The notes: generated by a model from the letters alone, not told the origin. A stretch of DNA of 64,000 nt from Kiritimatiellia bacterium (GCA_024694365.1 JAILJX010000054.1:1-64000), one strand, 5' to 3'; positions 1-8,517 are shown, counted from the stretch's first letter. Program-made: numbers and translations.

Positions 1-216
1 AGACGGGCCGTCTTCACGGCGCGGGGCTTCGGGTGCGATGCGTACGGCTATGCGGCGGAGGATGTGAACGGACGCTACTCCCTGAAGACCCGCGCGAGGG
101 AACAGCTTGCGAAGATCGGCGCGGTCGTGGACGTCGTCATCGGGCGCAGTCCGAAATTCCTCGGACCTCGCGAAACGCTTCCTGCGGATGTGGCGGACGG
201 CGATCGGGAAGGCTAG
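1..216 (+). CDS. SanA/ElyC-like DUF218 protein, C-terminal part
   Basis: The first 216 bases read without a stop in frame 1 and end in TAG at 214-216; the 5' part lies outside the window. The 71 visible residues contain ARGFGCDAYGYAAEDV, an RY...LKTRARE segment and VVDVVIGRSPKFLG. This closely follows the C-terminal part of SanA/YdcF-type DUF218 proteins, envelope-associated proteins linked to peptidoglycan-related barrier functions. The match rests on remembered family pattern only, and the catalytic N-terminal part is not visible. Confidence 0.75.
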   Translation, partial: RRAVFTARGFGCDAYGYAAEDVNGRYSLKTRAREQLAKIGAVVDVVIGRSPKFLGPRETLPADVADGDREG

Positions 217-303
217 GCGGACCCGTGCCCCGCCGCGGGCAAGGATGGAGCTCAGAATTTGGCATTTTCAAATCTCGCGCTTGAATTGGGACGGGAAATA
301 TGC

Positions 304-309
304 GATAAT
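304..309 (+). promoter_or_regulatory. Candidate -10 box (GATAAT) of the helicase gene
   Basis: GATAAT lies 10 bases before the ATG at 320. This matches the pattern of other genes in the window, where TATAAT sits 6-12 bases before the start. It overlaps the alternative ATG at 308, which argues for the start at 320. Confidence 0.4.
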
Positions 310-319
310 GGACAAAGAT

Positions 320-3103
320 ATGGAGCTTACGGAGGAGCAACGGAAAGTGGTCGCGTTGTCGACGGGACGCCATCTCGTCTTGGCGCCGCCCGGTTCGGGC
401 AAGACGGAGATGCTGTCGCGTCGCATTATCGAAGCTGTCAAGGCGGGAGTGGATCCATCGAATATGCTGTGCGCTACGTTCACAAATCGCGCGGCGTTCG
501 AGATGCGGGACAGGGTGACGCGAGACGGCGGAGACCTTGCGCTCCCGGATGTCGGGAACCTCCACCACTTCTGCCATTCGTTCCTCATCTCCGCCGGACG
601 CCTTCATCCGGGCCGGCATGTGATGGATGAAGTCCAGCAGGAGGAGTTCGTGAAGGAGGTTGTGGACGTTCTCAGGCGGGAGTTGTGCGAGGGTGGGGCG
701 TCGGATCGGCGGAGATCTTTCGGCGTGACGGTATTGAGGGGCATAAAGGGCATTTGCGGGCCCTCGCCGGACGACAGCAGGCGGGATGAGCGCGCACTGA
801 ATCCGAATCGCGTCGGCTTCGTCCGCGACCTCCTTTCGGGCTACATGGCGAAGGCCTTCGAGAATGAACGCAATCCATATGCCGAGATTCTTTCCGGCAT
901 CGCCGTGCTCCATCAACGCCGGATCGGCATACCGTCCGCGTTGGTGCGTCCTTATCCGCCTCAGATCGCCGACCTTGTCTCCGGAGGAGTGATCGGCGCG
1001 ATTGCCGGAGCCTACGCCGGGCTCAAGCGCAAGTTCAGGTGCGCCGACTTCGACGATCTCCTGAACGAGACTTGGCTCCATCTCGCCGCGAAGCCTCTTC
1101 CGGAGGAGCGCAGGTATTCGTGGGTGCAGATCGACGAGGTGCAGGATTTGAGTCCGCTTCAGTGGAGCATCGTGAAGAACCTCGTCTCGCGCAACGGGGT
1201 GTGCGTCTACTTCGGCGATGTCGAACAGGCGATTTTCTCCTTTCTGGGCGCCTCGGCGGAGAGCTTCGCCGAAGCGACTGCAGATTGCGAAAGGCACTTC
1301 TTCAGAAAGAACTTCCGCGCGACGCCGATTCTCCTCGAAGTGCTCATGCGCTATTCGCTCGACGCCCTTGCCTCGGAGTGGGAGTTCCTGCCCGCTCCGC
1401 CCGATCCGGAGTCTGCCGGCGGATTGCTCGAGTTCGCCAAAGGAGGCGTCGGTCTTGAGACCGTCGCAAACCGCGCGAAGGAGCTGCTCGAATCCGGTCT
1501 CGCAGAGAATGCCGCGATTCTAGTCAGGACCAACAAGTCGGCCGATGCATTCGAGCCGTGCGTGAAGCGTCTGGGGTGGCGGTATGCCAAAGTCTCGGGC
1601 GTGGACCTATTCTCGTATGCCCCGATGCGCGATTTCATGGCCTTTGTGGCGCTTTTCACCGGGAGAGTTCCGATGGCAGCCTGGGCAGCGCTTGCAAGGC
1701 GCTTTTCCCGGACCGTCTTAAGCAGCGCCGGAGCGAGATATTTTGTCCGCGGCATGTTTGCCGCGGGGTGGGATCCGATGGCCATTCTCGGCGGGAAGGC
1801 GCCCGTAGGACTCTTGCCGTCCTGGCGTTCCGCTTCGTCGACGTGGGCCTGGCGACACCGAAAGGCGCTCATGAACATGCGCAAAGCCCTTCGTCCGGCA
1901 TGGCTCAGAATCTCCTCCCGGCTCGAGGAGCGCTGCACGTTCCGCGAGGTGTTCGAGGTTTTTGCGTCCATCGCATTCGAGGGGCCTGCGCTCTATACGC
2001 CGAGCGAGTTGAGTCCCCGCGCTCTTGTGGACGGCGATGGCAAGGCGTTTGTCCTGTCCCATGAGGACGGCATCAGGACCGCACGGGAGAGAATCGAGAA
2101 GTTTCTGCGCTACACCGATCATGTCTATGCGGACGACAAGCGTCCGTTCTGCAAGGTCCTTGAGGAGGATTGGCGGCGTCTTTCGAAGCTGAAGGAGGCG
2201 GATCTCCTCGTCGGCGACGAAAAAATCGTGATTTCGACGATCCACAAAGCCAAGGGTCGCCAATTCGACGCCGTTCTCATACCGGACGTGAAAGATGTCG
2301 CGGCGCATCCGCTTTCCGATCCTGACGAAGCGCGGCGCCTTCTCTATGTCGCCATGAGCAGGGCGAAGCGGCACCTCATCATGTGGGGGGCGGACGTTTC
2401 ATTCGTCCTGCCATTGCGAGAGTGCTTCAAGAGCGGTTACGTCAACTACTATCTCCGCCGGAATCGTGGCGAGGATTTGTCGAAGGACTGGCTCTTCGAT
2501 TGGGAGCGCCTCGCGGAGATGAACGCGAGGCATGTCTGCGACGACAATGTTGCGTCCGCGCTGGTGAAATCGGCGTCGGCGCCCGTCGTCCGCATGGCGC
2601 TTTCCGCTCTTCGCTGGTCTTACGATGCGGAGCTTCGCAGGCGCGTCTACCTTATGGCTCTTGCCGGAACGGTTCGGGGCGACGTATCGAGCCGGGCTGT
2701 TTCCTGCCTTGCCGACTGCGGGATGTTCGGTTCCGGGGAGGCGGGGCGCGTGAGGGACGCAGCGCTCGAAAGCGAATCGCCTAAAGTTGCCAGATCCGCG
2801 CTCGGGTACTTCATTCGGATGGCGGAAGTGTCGCGCGACGAGGCTGTGGACGCAATCGGGGACTTTATCTATTCGAGGTTCGCTCCAATCCGCGTGGCCG
2901 CCGCGGAGATGCTTTTCGATTTTGGAGTGATGCAGTGGGTGTCGGCCGTGACTGGATCGTGGCATGATTTCAGGCGCATTTCCGGAATTCAGGATCCTGG
3001 GCACGAGCCTTCCATACGCAAGATCATTGCATCGAGGCCAAGTACGGAGAGTTATGTCAGGCAGCTTCGCGAAATCATCGCACGCCGGGCTCTTCGGACG
3101 TAG
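320..3103 (+). CDS. UvrD/Rep-family (SF1A) DNA helicase with C-terminal HEAT-like region
   Basis: ATP-dependent 3'-5' DNA helicase, about 927 aa. The visible motifs are the Q-motif region near the start, Walker A APPGSGKT (residues about 22-29), the DEVQDLSPLQ Walker B segment, GDVEQAIFSF (motif III), NFRATP (motif IV), STIHKAKGRQFD (motif V) and LLYVAMSRAKRHL (motif VI). After motif VI, roughly the last 220 residues form short paired-helix units rich in Ala/Arg that resemble HEAT repeats and are not part of the usual UvrD tail. The start at 320 is preferred over 308 because of the -10-like GATAAT at 304-309; no clear ribosome binding site precedes either. A DNA-repair role is inferred from family. 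Confidence 0.85.
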   Translation: MELTEEQRKVVALSTGRHLVLAPPGSGKTEMLSRRIIEAVKAGVDPSNMLCATFTNRAAFEMRDRVTRDGGDLALPDVGNLHHFCHSFLISAGRLHPGRHVMDEVQQEEFVKEVVDVLRRELCEGGASDRRRSFGVTVLRGIKGICGPSPDDSRRDERALNPNRVGFVRDLLSGYMAKAFENERNPYAEILSGIAVLHQRRIGIPSALVRPYPPQIADLVSGGVIGAIAGAYAGLKRKFRCADFDDLLNETWLHLAAKPLPEERRYSWVQIDEVQDLSPLQWSIVKNLVSRNGVCVYFGDVEQAIFSFLGASAESFAEATADCERHFFRKNFRATPILLEVLMRYSLDALASEWEFLPAPPDPESAGGLLEFAKGGVGLETVANRAKELLESGLAENAAILVRTNKSADAFEPCVKRLGWRYAKVSGVDLFSYAPMRDFMAFVALFTGRVPMAAWAALARRFSRTVLSSAGARYFVRGMFAAGWDPMAILGGKAPVGLLPSWRSASSTWAWRHRKALMNMRKALRPAWLRISSRLEERCTFREVFEVFASIAFEGPALYTPSELSPRALVDGDGKAFVLSHEDGIRTARERIEKFLRYTDHVYADDKRPFCKVLEEDWRRLSKLKEADLLVGDEKIVISTIHKAKGRQFDAVLIPDVKDVAAHPLSDPDEARRLLYVAMSRAKRHLIMWGADVSFVLPLRECFKSGYVNYYLRRNRGEDLSKDWLFDWERLAEMNARHVCDDNVASALVKSASAPVVRMALSALRWSYDAELRRRVYLMALAGTVRGDVSSRAVSCLADCGMFGSGEAGRVRDAALESESPKVARSALGYFIRMAEVSRDEAVDAIGDFIYSRFAPIRVAAAEMLFDFGVMQWVSAVTGSWHDFRRISGIQDPGHEPSIRKIIASRPSTESYVRQLREIIARRALRT

Positions 3104-3374
3104 ACTTTCTGTTCAAGAACACCTGTCATGAAAAGAACGTGCGGAATCCGCCCTGAGAATCCCCCGTTGGCATGGTTAGATGTCTAATGATATACTGTCC
3201 GCCGTCATGCGCTTCCTGGGAAAGCACATAGCTGCGATACATGAGACGTCGCAAAAATGGCTGGCGAACGAGCGCTTCTCGGATGGTGCCTGCGATAGGA
3301 TGGCGGCAGGTAAGCGTCTGACAGGACGGCGGTGCATCCATCTTCAGCAGGCGGTTTCGGTCGGTGCGATGCAG
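3104..3374. other. Intergenic stretch, no gene recognised
   Basis: Short open frames occur on both strands here, but none shows a recognisable domain, a ribosome binding site or codon use like the neighbours. The stretch precedes two gene remnants and is probably decayed sequence. Confidence 0.5.
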
Positions 3375-3562
3375 TCAGGCGGTGAGCTTCAGGCCCACGA
3401 TGCCTGTCACGATGAGGAACGCGAAAACCATCTTCGAGGCTGAAACCGGCTCCCCGAAGAAGGCGCACCTCGCAGCGATTGCGCCGACAGCGCCGATGCC
3501 TGTCCAGATTGCGTAGGCGGTTCCGAGGGGGGCGTTCTCATGGCGAGGGCGAGGTAGTCCAT
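3375..3562 (-). pseudogene. Remnant of an SMR-family (SugE/EmrE-type) multidrug transporter
   Basis: On the minus strand, residues MDYLALAM continue after a frame change into PLGTAYAIWTGIGAVGA and then FGEPVSASKMV...IVGLKL, ending in TGA at 3375. This is the second half of a small multidrug resistance protein: the GTAYAIWTGIGAVG helix and the last helix are clear. The first two transmembrane helices, including the essential membrane Glu region, are absent, and a frameshift splits the rest. A TATAAT-like box lies upstream at 3573-3578, but the fragment cannot make a working transporter. Confidence 0.75.
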
Positions 3563-3776
3563 GCCAAGGCGTATTATAGCAAATATCGACAGAATTCGGT
3601 GCAGATCTTCTTTTTGGCGGCGCGACGGGGTCATCGCGCCCTATCGGCGCGGAAGGGCGGTGCGGCATGCCCCCCCCATGCCGCCGCAGCAGGGCGGATA
3701 GGACTTGCATGCATTGGCGTGTCCATCGGGCGGACGTGGGTCGCCGGACGAATCGATGGTGGTCGTGTGATGGTAG

Positions 3777-3916
3777 CTATGCGGAGTTATGTTGATAAGT
3801 CCGCGGAGATAGTGACATAAGTCCGCGGAGATAAAAGATAAGTCCGCGGACTTATCTTTTGTCTCCGCATAGTTACATAATCAATACCGCTGACTTATGA
3901 AGTTATCTCCGCATAG
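3777..3916. repeat. Cluster of direct and inverted repeats
   Basis: The block CTATGCGGAG occurs once forward (3777-3786) and twice inverted as CTCCGCATAG (3863-3872 and 3907-3916). Between them, ATAAGTCCGCGGAGATA occurs at 3795-3811 and 3817-3833, and a third partial copy at 3838-3850 forms the left half of a palindrome. The arrangement could be a small mobile element, a protein-binding array or a decayed repeat. It resembles no CRISPR, because units are contiguous and of mixed orientation. Confidence 0.7.
3825..3868. repeat. 44-base near-perfect palindrome
   Basis: The centre lies between 3846 and 3847. The inner 28 bases (3833-3860) are a perfect palindrome around TCCGCGGA; the arms extend to 3825 and 3868 with a single mismatched pair. 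It can fold into a cruciform or an RNA hairpin but is not followed by a T-run typical of a terminator. Confidence 0.85.
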
Positions 3917-4062
3917 TTATTGCATAACGACCCCGATCGTTCTTGCTCCTGTCCCCCCTGATGAGATAGAATGCGATAGGACGAATAAGTATTAGACGGC
4001 ATCAGAGTCCGTCCCCGATGCGATTGCGTTGAATTTCATAGTGCAGATTCTCGTTGAGCACT

Positions 4063-4090
4063 TGCGTCTATATTGATGCGTCTATATTGA
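4063..4090 (+). repeat. 14-base tandem duplication
   Basis: TGCGTCTATATTGA occurs twice in direct succession (4063-4076, 4077-4090) with no mismatch, in the gene-free stretch. Probably a recent slippage or duplication event. Confidence 0.8.
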
Positions 4091-4175
4091 AAAGATACAG
4101 ATATTCGGCATAAAGTCCAAAATTTGTGGCATAATTATCGTAAAAAGGCGAAACTTACACCAAGGATGACATGAA

Positions 4176-4341
4176 ATGAAGAGACTGTTGATCGCGATGT
4201 CATGAAGTATGGCGATAGCGGGAATGTTCAGTCTCATCCCGCGGGATGAAGAATCCGGACGCGTGGGGTCTCTACGACATGCACGGCAATGTGTGGGAGT
4301 ATACGCACTTGCGCCTCTGCGCCTCCGGCAGGGCAGACTGA
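4176..4341 (+). pseudogene. Remnant of a secreted formylglycine-generating-enzyme (SUMF1) domain protein
   Basis: A start at 4176 gives MKRLLIAMS and a stop; one frame over, MAIAGMFSL continues what looks like a broken signal peptide. A third frame then reads MKNPDAWGLYDMHGNVWEY and ends in TGA at 4339-4341. The PxxWGLYDMHGNVWE segment is the hallmark of SUMF1/FGE-sulfatase domains. Most of the gene body is deleted and at least two frame changes are present, so this is a decayed gene. A CATAAT box at 4130-4135 may be its old promoter. Confidence 0.7.
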
Positions 4342-4433
4342 GGCGTTCTCACGCGTCATGCGATATGGCCTTGCGCTCGCCCATTGCCGGCATGGCGCGG
4401 ACAGGACGGGGACCATGTGCGCGATGCACAGGA

Positions 4434-5033
4434 TCAGGCTTCGGGTGGATAATGCGGAAGCAAAGGCGAAGCGATGTCCGTGACGATGCGGTCGAGGCGT
4501 CTGTCGTGAGGCTCCGAAGGTAGGTCGTCGACCAGCTGGAAGTCGAAAGCCACGCCGAGCTTGAGCGAGTTTTTGCGGGAGGCCGAAAGAAGCCTGTCAT
4601 ACCATCCGCCGCCATAGCCGAGGCGTTTGCCGTCATTGGTGAAGGCGAGGCCCGGAACGATCCAGACCGAGACGTCGCCCGGCTCCACGATGTCCGCTTC
4701 GGCGGGCTCGCGGATGTTCATCGGACCATAGCGCAGATCCCTCTCCGAAAGGCTCTTTAGCCTCGCGAGTTCGTACGCCCCGCCGTTCCGGCGTGGCGAA
4801 ACCACGTCCGCGCCGCGCTCGATCATCACGGCGATGAAGTCTGCGAGATCAATTTCTTCTTTCGATGCGAGATAGACGGCCAGCGCACCTTCCCGTCCGG
4901 AGAGCTTCTCCGCTATGGTCTGGTCGTCCAGGAGTTTCCTGCAGATTGCGGACGAGGCGTTGGCGCGCTCTTCCGGCGCCAGCGCCTTTCTCTTCGCGCG
5001 CATTTCGCGGCGAATGTCCGCCTTGGGGGGCAT
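4434..5033 (-). CDS. 5-formyltetrahydrofolate cyclo-ligase
   Basis: Converts 5-formyl-THF to 5,10-methenyl-THF using ATP (folate one-carbon metabolism, cytoplasmic). The 199-aa product has the family layout: basic N-terminal helix with REMRAKRKAL, a central VSPRRNGGAYELAR segment, and the diagnostic IVPGLAFTNDGKRLGYGGGWYDR loop that binds ATP and folate. The start at 5033 (MPPKADIRRE) is chosen because it falls just 4 bases after the stop of the upstream peroxidase gene; an in-frame extension would overlap that gene. The two genes are likely co-transcribed. Confidence 0.93.
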   Translation of the reverse strand: MPPKADIRREMRAKRKALAPEERANASSAICRKLLDDQTIAEKLSGREGALAVYLASKEEIDLADFIAVMIERGADVVSPRRNGGAYELARLKSLSERDLRYGPMNIREPAEADIVEPGDVSVWIVPGLAFTNDGKRLGYGGGWYDRLLSASRKNSLKLGVAFDFQLVDDLPSEPHDRRLDRIVTDIASPLLPHYPPEA

Positions 5034-5037
5034 GAAG

Positions 5038-5670
5038 TCAGTCGAGGAGTTTCTTGACCGCATCCTCTACGGGAGCGATCCCTGCCGTGGGCTCGAAGCG
5101 CTCCAGTATCCGTCCTTCGCGGTCGATGAGGAACTTCGTGAAATTCCACTTGATGTCCGGCTTCTTCGCATAGTCGGGGTCCGCCTCGCCGAGCATCTTC
5201 TCGAGGATGGGCGCGATTTTCCCGTCCGGCGGGAATCCGTTGAAGCGCGTGTTCGCGACGAGGAACTTGAAAAGCGGATCTGCGTTTTCGCCGTTCACCT
5301 CCACTTTCGCGAACTGCGGGAAGGCGGTCTTGTAGTTTATCTGGCAGAAGGAGTGGATCTCCTCCGCAGAGCCGGGCGCCTGCTCTCCGAACTGGTTGCA
5401 CGGGAAGTCGAGAATCACGAAGCCTTCGGGGGCGTATTTTTCGTAAAGGGCCTCGAGCTCCGTGTACTGGGGCGTGAAGCCGCAGCGCGTCGCGGTGTTC
5501 ACGACGAGCAGTATCTTTCCTTTGTAGGCCGAGAGCGCGACATCGGCGCCCGTGCGATCCTTGACGGTGAACTGGTGGATCGAATCGTTCATTTCATCTG
5601 TTCCTTTCTGGATCATGCAGCCGCAGAGCGCGACGGCTGCCGCTGCGGATATGAGTTTCGTGATGTTCAT
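5038..5670 (-). CDS. Glutathione peroxidase family lipoprotein (Cys type)
   Basis: Thiol peroxidase of the GPx/BtuE family, 210 aa. The peroxidatic residue is Cys63 in NTATRCGFTPQY, where animal enzymes carry selenocysteine; DFPCNQFGEQ and the KWNFTKFL segment supply the other active-site residues. The N-terminus is a signal sequence ending in a possible lipobox (LCGC), so the enzyme is probably membrane-anchored in the periplasm. Bacterial Cys-type members commonly use thioredoxin; the partner here is not known. It precedes the folate cyclo-ligase gene by 4 bases. Confidence 0.92.
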   Translation of the reverse strand: MNITKLISAAAAVALCGCMIQKGTDEMNDSIHQFTVKDRTGADVALSAYKGKILLVVNTATRCGFTPQYTELEALYEKYAPEGFVILDFPCNQFGEQAPGSAEEIHSFCQINYKTAFPQFAKVEVNGENADPLFKFLVANTRFNGFPPDGKIAPILEKMLGEADPDYAKKPDIKWNFTKFLIDREGRILERFEPTAGIAPVEDAVKKLLD

Positions 5671-5680
5671 GGGGTTTCAA

Positions 5681-5686
5681 AGTATA
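5681..5686 (-). promoter_or_regulatory. -10 box (TATACT) of the peroxidase operon
   Basis: Read on the minus strand, TATACT lies 10 bases before the peroxidase ATG at 5670, the same close spacing seen at several other starts in this window. No convincing -35 box is visible. Confidence 0.5.
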
Positions 5687-5841
5687 GCATATTTAAACGC
5701 TTGCGGCTATGGCAAAATGACAGGTGCCGGCCGGTTCTCCGGGGCATCGGGAAGGATCGCGGCAATATTGTGCGGACTTTCCTTTGCGGCGAAAAAGTTC
5801 CAAGCTTTGCAATCGGCGTTCACTAAACCGCAGATTTTTGG

Positions 5842-5847
5842 TACAAT
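5842..5847 (+). promoter_or_regulatory. -10 box (TACAAT) of the phosphomannomutase gene
   Basis: TTGGTACAATATG is the local version of the GGTATAAT box that recurs in this window. It lies 44 bases before the ATG at 5892 in the 220-base gap that separates the divergent peroxidase operon. Confidence 0.55.
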
Positions 5848-5891
5848 ATGCGGTGTCATAACTGAAACTCTCACAAACAAAGGACAAGTCC

Positions 5892-7244
5892 ATGAGCATC
5901 TTCAAAGCCTACGACATCCGCGGCATCTACGGAACCGAACTCACCGAAGACATATTCTACAAGATCGCCCGCGCCTATGCGCAATTCGCCGGCGTGAAGG
6001 GCGGGAAGGTCGTCGTCGCGCGCGACTGCCGCAAGTCGTCCGATTCCCTTTTCGCGTCCTTCGCCAAGGGGCTCGTGGACGAGGGCGTCACCGTTCTCGA
6101 CATCGGCCTCGCCTCGACGCCCATGAGCTATTTCGCCAACGGTTCGCTCAAGGCGGACGGTTCGGTCATGATCACGGCGTCGCACAACACCAAGGAATGG
6201 AACGGCTGCAAGCTCTGCAAGGCGAACGCGGTCCCGATTTCGGGAGCGACGGGCATCAAGGATATCGAAAAGCTCGTGGAGGGCATGACCGGAGCGGAGC
6301 CGCCTTCGGGCGCGGGCAAGATCGAGAAGGTCGACATCGCCGCGGCGTATGGCGAGCATGTGCGCAAGTTCGCCCACCTCGCGAAGCCGGTGCACGTTGC
6401 GATGGATTTCGCCAACGGGATGGGGATCGCCGAGTCGGTCGCGTTCACGGGGCAGGACATGCTCACCCATGACGATCTCTACGGCGACTATGACGGAGAT
6501 TTTCCGAACCATGACGCCAACCCCCTGCATACGGAGACGCTGAAGGATCTTCAGGCCAAGATCAAGGCCGCTCCTGGCAAGTATGCCTTCGGCGTCGCGT
6601 ACGACGGCGATGCCGACCGCGCCGGATTCATCGACGAGAAGGGCGAGATCATTCCGATGGATTTCATCACGGCCCTCATCGCGCAGGACCTTCTCAAGTC
6701 CAATCCCGGCGCGGCATGCTTCTACGATTTGCGGTCCACCAAGATGGCCGAGGAGACCATCGCCGCTGCGGGAGGCAAGCCTATGATGTCGCGCGTCGGG
6801 CATTCCTTCATCAAGGAGCAGATGCGCCAGAACGATGCGATTTTCGCGGGCGAACTTTCCGGACACTACTACTTCAAGGCGAACTTCACGGCCGAATCGT
6901 CTTCCATGGCGACATACGCGCTTGCGAACATCGTCTCGGCGGGCGGGAAGCCGCTTTCCGAGCTGATCGCGCCTCTCAAGAAGTATTCGCAGTCGGGGGA
7001 GATCAACACGAAGACCGTGACGCCTCCCGCCGAGGTGCTCGCGAAAATCAAGTCGCTTTACGCTGAAAAGGCCAAGGTTTTCGAACTGGACGGCGTCAGC
7101 GTGGACGCGTGGGAGACCGAGGGATGGTGGGCGAACGTCCGCATGTCCAACACGGAGCCTCTCGTCCGTCTGAATCTCGAAGGCAAGACACCCGCCATCA
7201 TGGAGGCAAAGCGTGACGAATTTCTCGCTGTCATCCGCGCTTAA
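5892..7244 (+). CDS. manB: Phosphomannomutase/phosphoglucomutase
   Basis: Interconverts hexose-6-phosphate and hexose-1-phosphate for nucleotide-sugar and envelope polysaccharide synthesis. The 450-aa protein shows the four-domain alpha-D-phosphohexomutase plan: KAYDIRGIYG at the start, the phosphoserine loop TASHN, the Mg-binding DGDADRAG loop, the sugar-specificity loop GELSGHYYF, and the phosphate-binding RMSNTEPLVRLNLE near the end. The GELSGHYYF form is typical of bifunctional PMM/PGM enzymes. Its 3' end overlaps the next lipoprotein gene by 32 bases, suggesting co-transcription. Confidence 0.95.
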   Translation: MSIFKAYDIRGIYGTELTEDIFYKIARAYAQFAGVKGGKVVVARDCRKSSDSLFASFAKGLVDEGVTVLDIGLASTPMSYFANGSLKADGSVMITASHNTKEWNGCKLCKANAVPISGATGIKDIEKLVEGMTGAEPPSGAGKIEKVDIAAAYGEHVRKFAHLAKPVHVAMDFANGMGIAESVAFTGQDMLTHDDLYGDYDGDFPNHDANPLHTETLKDLQAKIKAAPGKYAFGVAYDGDADRAGFIDEKGEIIPMDFITALIAQDLLKSNPGAACFYDLRSTKMAEETIAAAGGKPMMSRVGHSFIKEQMRQNDAIFAGELSGHYYFKANFTAESSSMATYALANIVSAGGKPLSELIAPLKKYSQSGEINTKTVTPPAEVLAKIKSLYAEKAKVFELDGVSVDAWETEGWWANVRMSNTEPLVRLNLEGKTPAIMEAKRDEFLAVIRA

Positions 7245-8109
7245 GGCCGCATGGCTTTGCGGACTCTTCCTTCTCTCGGGCTGCGGATGCAGCTCGGATG
7301 AGAAGTCGGGGTCCGCTTCGGAAGAGATTGTTTACGGACCCGACGACGTCCCGTCGATCGAGTCCGTCGCACGCGATGCGTTCGCCAAGGGCGACTTCTC
7401 CGCAGCCGAAACCGCGGCAAGGCGCCTGTCGGAGGACAAGACGCTGCCGGCCGCGGCGCAGTCTGAAGGATGGAACATCCTTGGCGCCATATCCGCCCGC
7501 AAGGCGTCCAAGCCGGGCGCCGCGCAGGAAGCCGCCGCCGATGCCAGATGCAAATATCTGAGGGCGATCGTGCTGGATCCCGGGAACTTCGGCGCACGCT
7601 ACAACCTGGCGTGCCTTTACCGTGACGAGTTTCGCAGCAACAGGGCCGCCTATGTGCTGTTCGGAGCTTGCGCCGCGGCGCTGAGCCCCTCCGGCGACCC
7701 TTACGGCGCCAAGGCCGCCGCAGCCGCCGAAAAGCTCGCCGGCCAGGCCAGAGCCCGTCGCGGAGCGAAGAAAGGGGCCTTGCCGCGCGATGCGGTCAAG
7801 GCGCCCGCCTCCGGGATCTGCAAGGATCTTGACGCCTTTGCATGGGAGGATCACGCATGGGATGACGCCAAGGCTAACGCAAAGTATGCCGAGCTTCTTG
7901 TGACGGCGAGAATGGACGCGAAGCGCGGGAATCTAAAAATTCTGGCGGCGGAGCTCGCTTCCGATATACTGGCGTCGCGTCCGCCTGACGATGTCAAGGC
8001 TCTCATCGCGTTCGCAAAGTCGATCGTTGCGGATCTCAAGGCTGTGGGGCGCGCAAAAACCGCGGCCGTATATGAAGAGTTCCGCGCTTTTCTGCAGGAG
8101 CGAAGATAA
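7213..8109 (+). CDS. TPR-like lipoprotein of unknown function
   Basis: 298 aa with GTG start, preceded by GGAGG six bases upstream, overlapping the mutase gene. A signal sequence ends in the lipobox LLLSGCG, so the mature protein is probably an anchored lipoprotein. The Ala-rich body contains helical pairs such as AETAARRLSEDKTLPAAAQSEG and GARYNLACLYRDEF that look like tetratricopeptide repeats. No catalytic motif is seen. Tight linkage to the CvpA-like protein, ECF sigma factor and membrane protein that follow suggests a shared envelope-related operon. Confidence 0.7.
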   Translation: MTNFSLSSALKAAWLCGLFLLSGCGCSSDEKSGSASEEIVYGPDDVPSIESVARDAFAKGDFSAAETAARRLSEDKTLPAAAQSEGWNILGAISARKASKPGAAQEAAADARCKYLRAIVLDPGNFGARYNLACLYRDEFRSNRAAYVLFGACAAALSPSGDPYGAKAAAAAEKLAGQARARRGAKKGALPRDAVKAPASGICKDLDAFAWEDHAWDDAKANAKYAELLVTARMDAKRGNLKILAAELASDILASRPPDDVKALIAFAKSIVADLKAVGRAKTAAVYEEFRAFLQERR

Positions 8110-8112
8110 GCC

Positions 8113-8517
8113 ATGAAGCCACCCGCGCCCGATTGCATTCTGGGGGGGCTCTGCGCAGCGATGGCCATTCTCGGCCTAATCCGCGGCTTTTCCGGAATTT
8201 TCGCGTTTCTCTGCGGCACGGCCACTGGCGCCGCCGCCGTAGTCTGGGCCTGGCCGACGCTTCTTGGCGGCTTCGACCAGGTTTGGGTAAAGGCTCTTTT
8301 GGCAACGGCCGCCTTCATCGTGATTTTCGGCATTGTCCGGATGGTCGTGAAGGCGATTGCGGCGAAACTGCTTGATACGCCCGCCGACAGGCTTTTCGGG
8401 GTCTGCTTCGGACTCCTCTGCGGGGCGCTTCTTCTTTGGGCGGCATCGATGAATCCCGAGGTACGCGAAAGATCCCGCATCGCCCGGGAGGTGCATGTCC
8501 ATGTCGGCGGACGGTGA
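8113..8517 (+). CDS. CvpA-like small integral membrane protein
   Basis: 134 aa with four predicted membrane segments: about residues 7-27, 34-50, 60-80 and 93-112. The opening D-x(3)-GG...LIRGFSG pattern and the RMVVKAIAAKLLDTPADRLFGVCFG segment resemble the CvpA family, a membrane protein family linked in other bacteria to colicin V production and envelope stress. It starts three bases after the lipoprotein stop and overlaps the sigma factor gene. Function here is unknown; assignment is by pattern only. Confidence 0.6.
   Translation: MKPPAPDCILGGLCAAMAILGLIRGFSGIFAFLCGTATGAAAVVWAWPTLLGGFDQVWVKALLATAAFIVIFGIVRMVVKAIAAKLLDTPADRLFGVCFGLLCGALLLWAASMNPEVRERSRIAREVHVHVGGR

Larger units (their letters stand above)
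3563..4175. other. Gene-free stretch with palindromes and short repeats
   Basis: No coding region is supported in these 613 bases, which are clearly more AT-rich after about 3780 than the surrounding genes. The stretch holds the nested inverted repeats at 3777-3916 and a 14-base tandem duplication at 4063-4090. A CATAAT box at 4130-4135 is a possible -10 element for the decayed gene that follows. Confidence 0.6.

Noticed and set aside
137..1297. 386-codon minus-strand frame opposite the helicase
   Set aside because: Shadow of the helicase gene; its translation is Arg/His-rich without motifs.
3825..3868. Rho-independent terminator
   Set aside because: The stem is followed by GCATAG, not a T-run, and no gene ends close to it on either strand.
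3777..3916. CRISPR array
   Set aside because: Units are not evenly spaced direct repeats with unique spacers; they are contiguous and of mixed orientation, and no cas gene is present.
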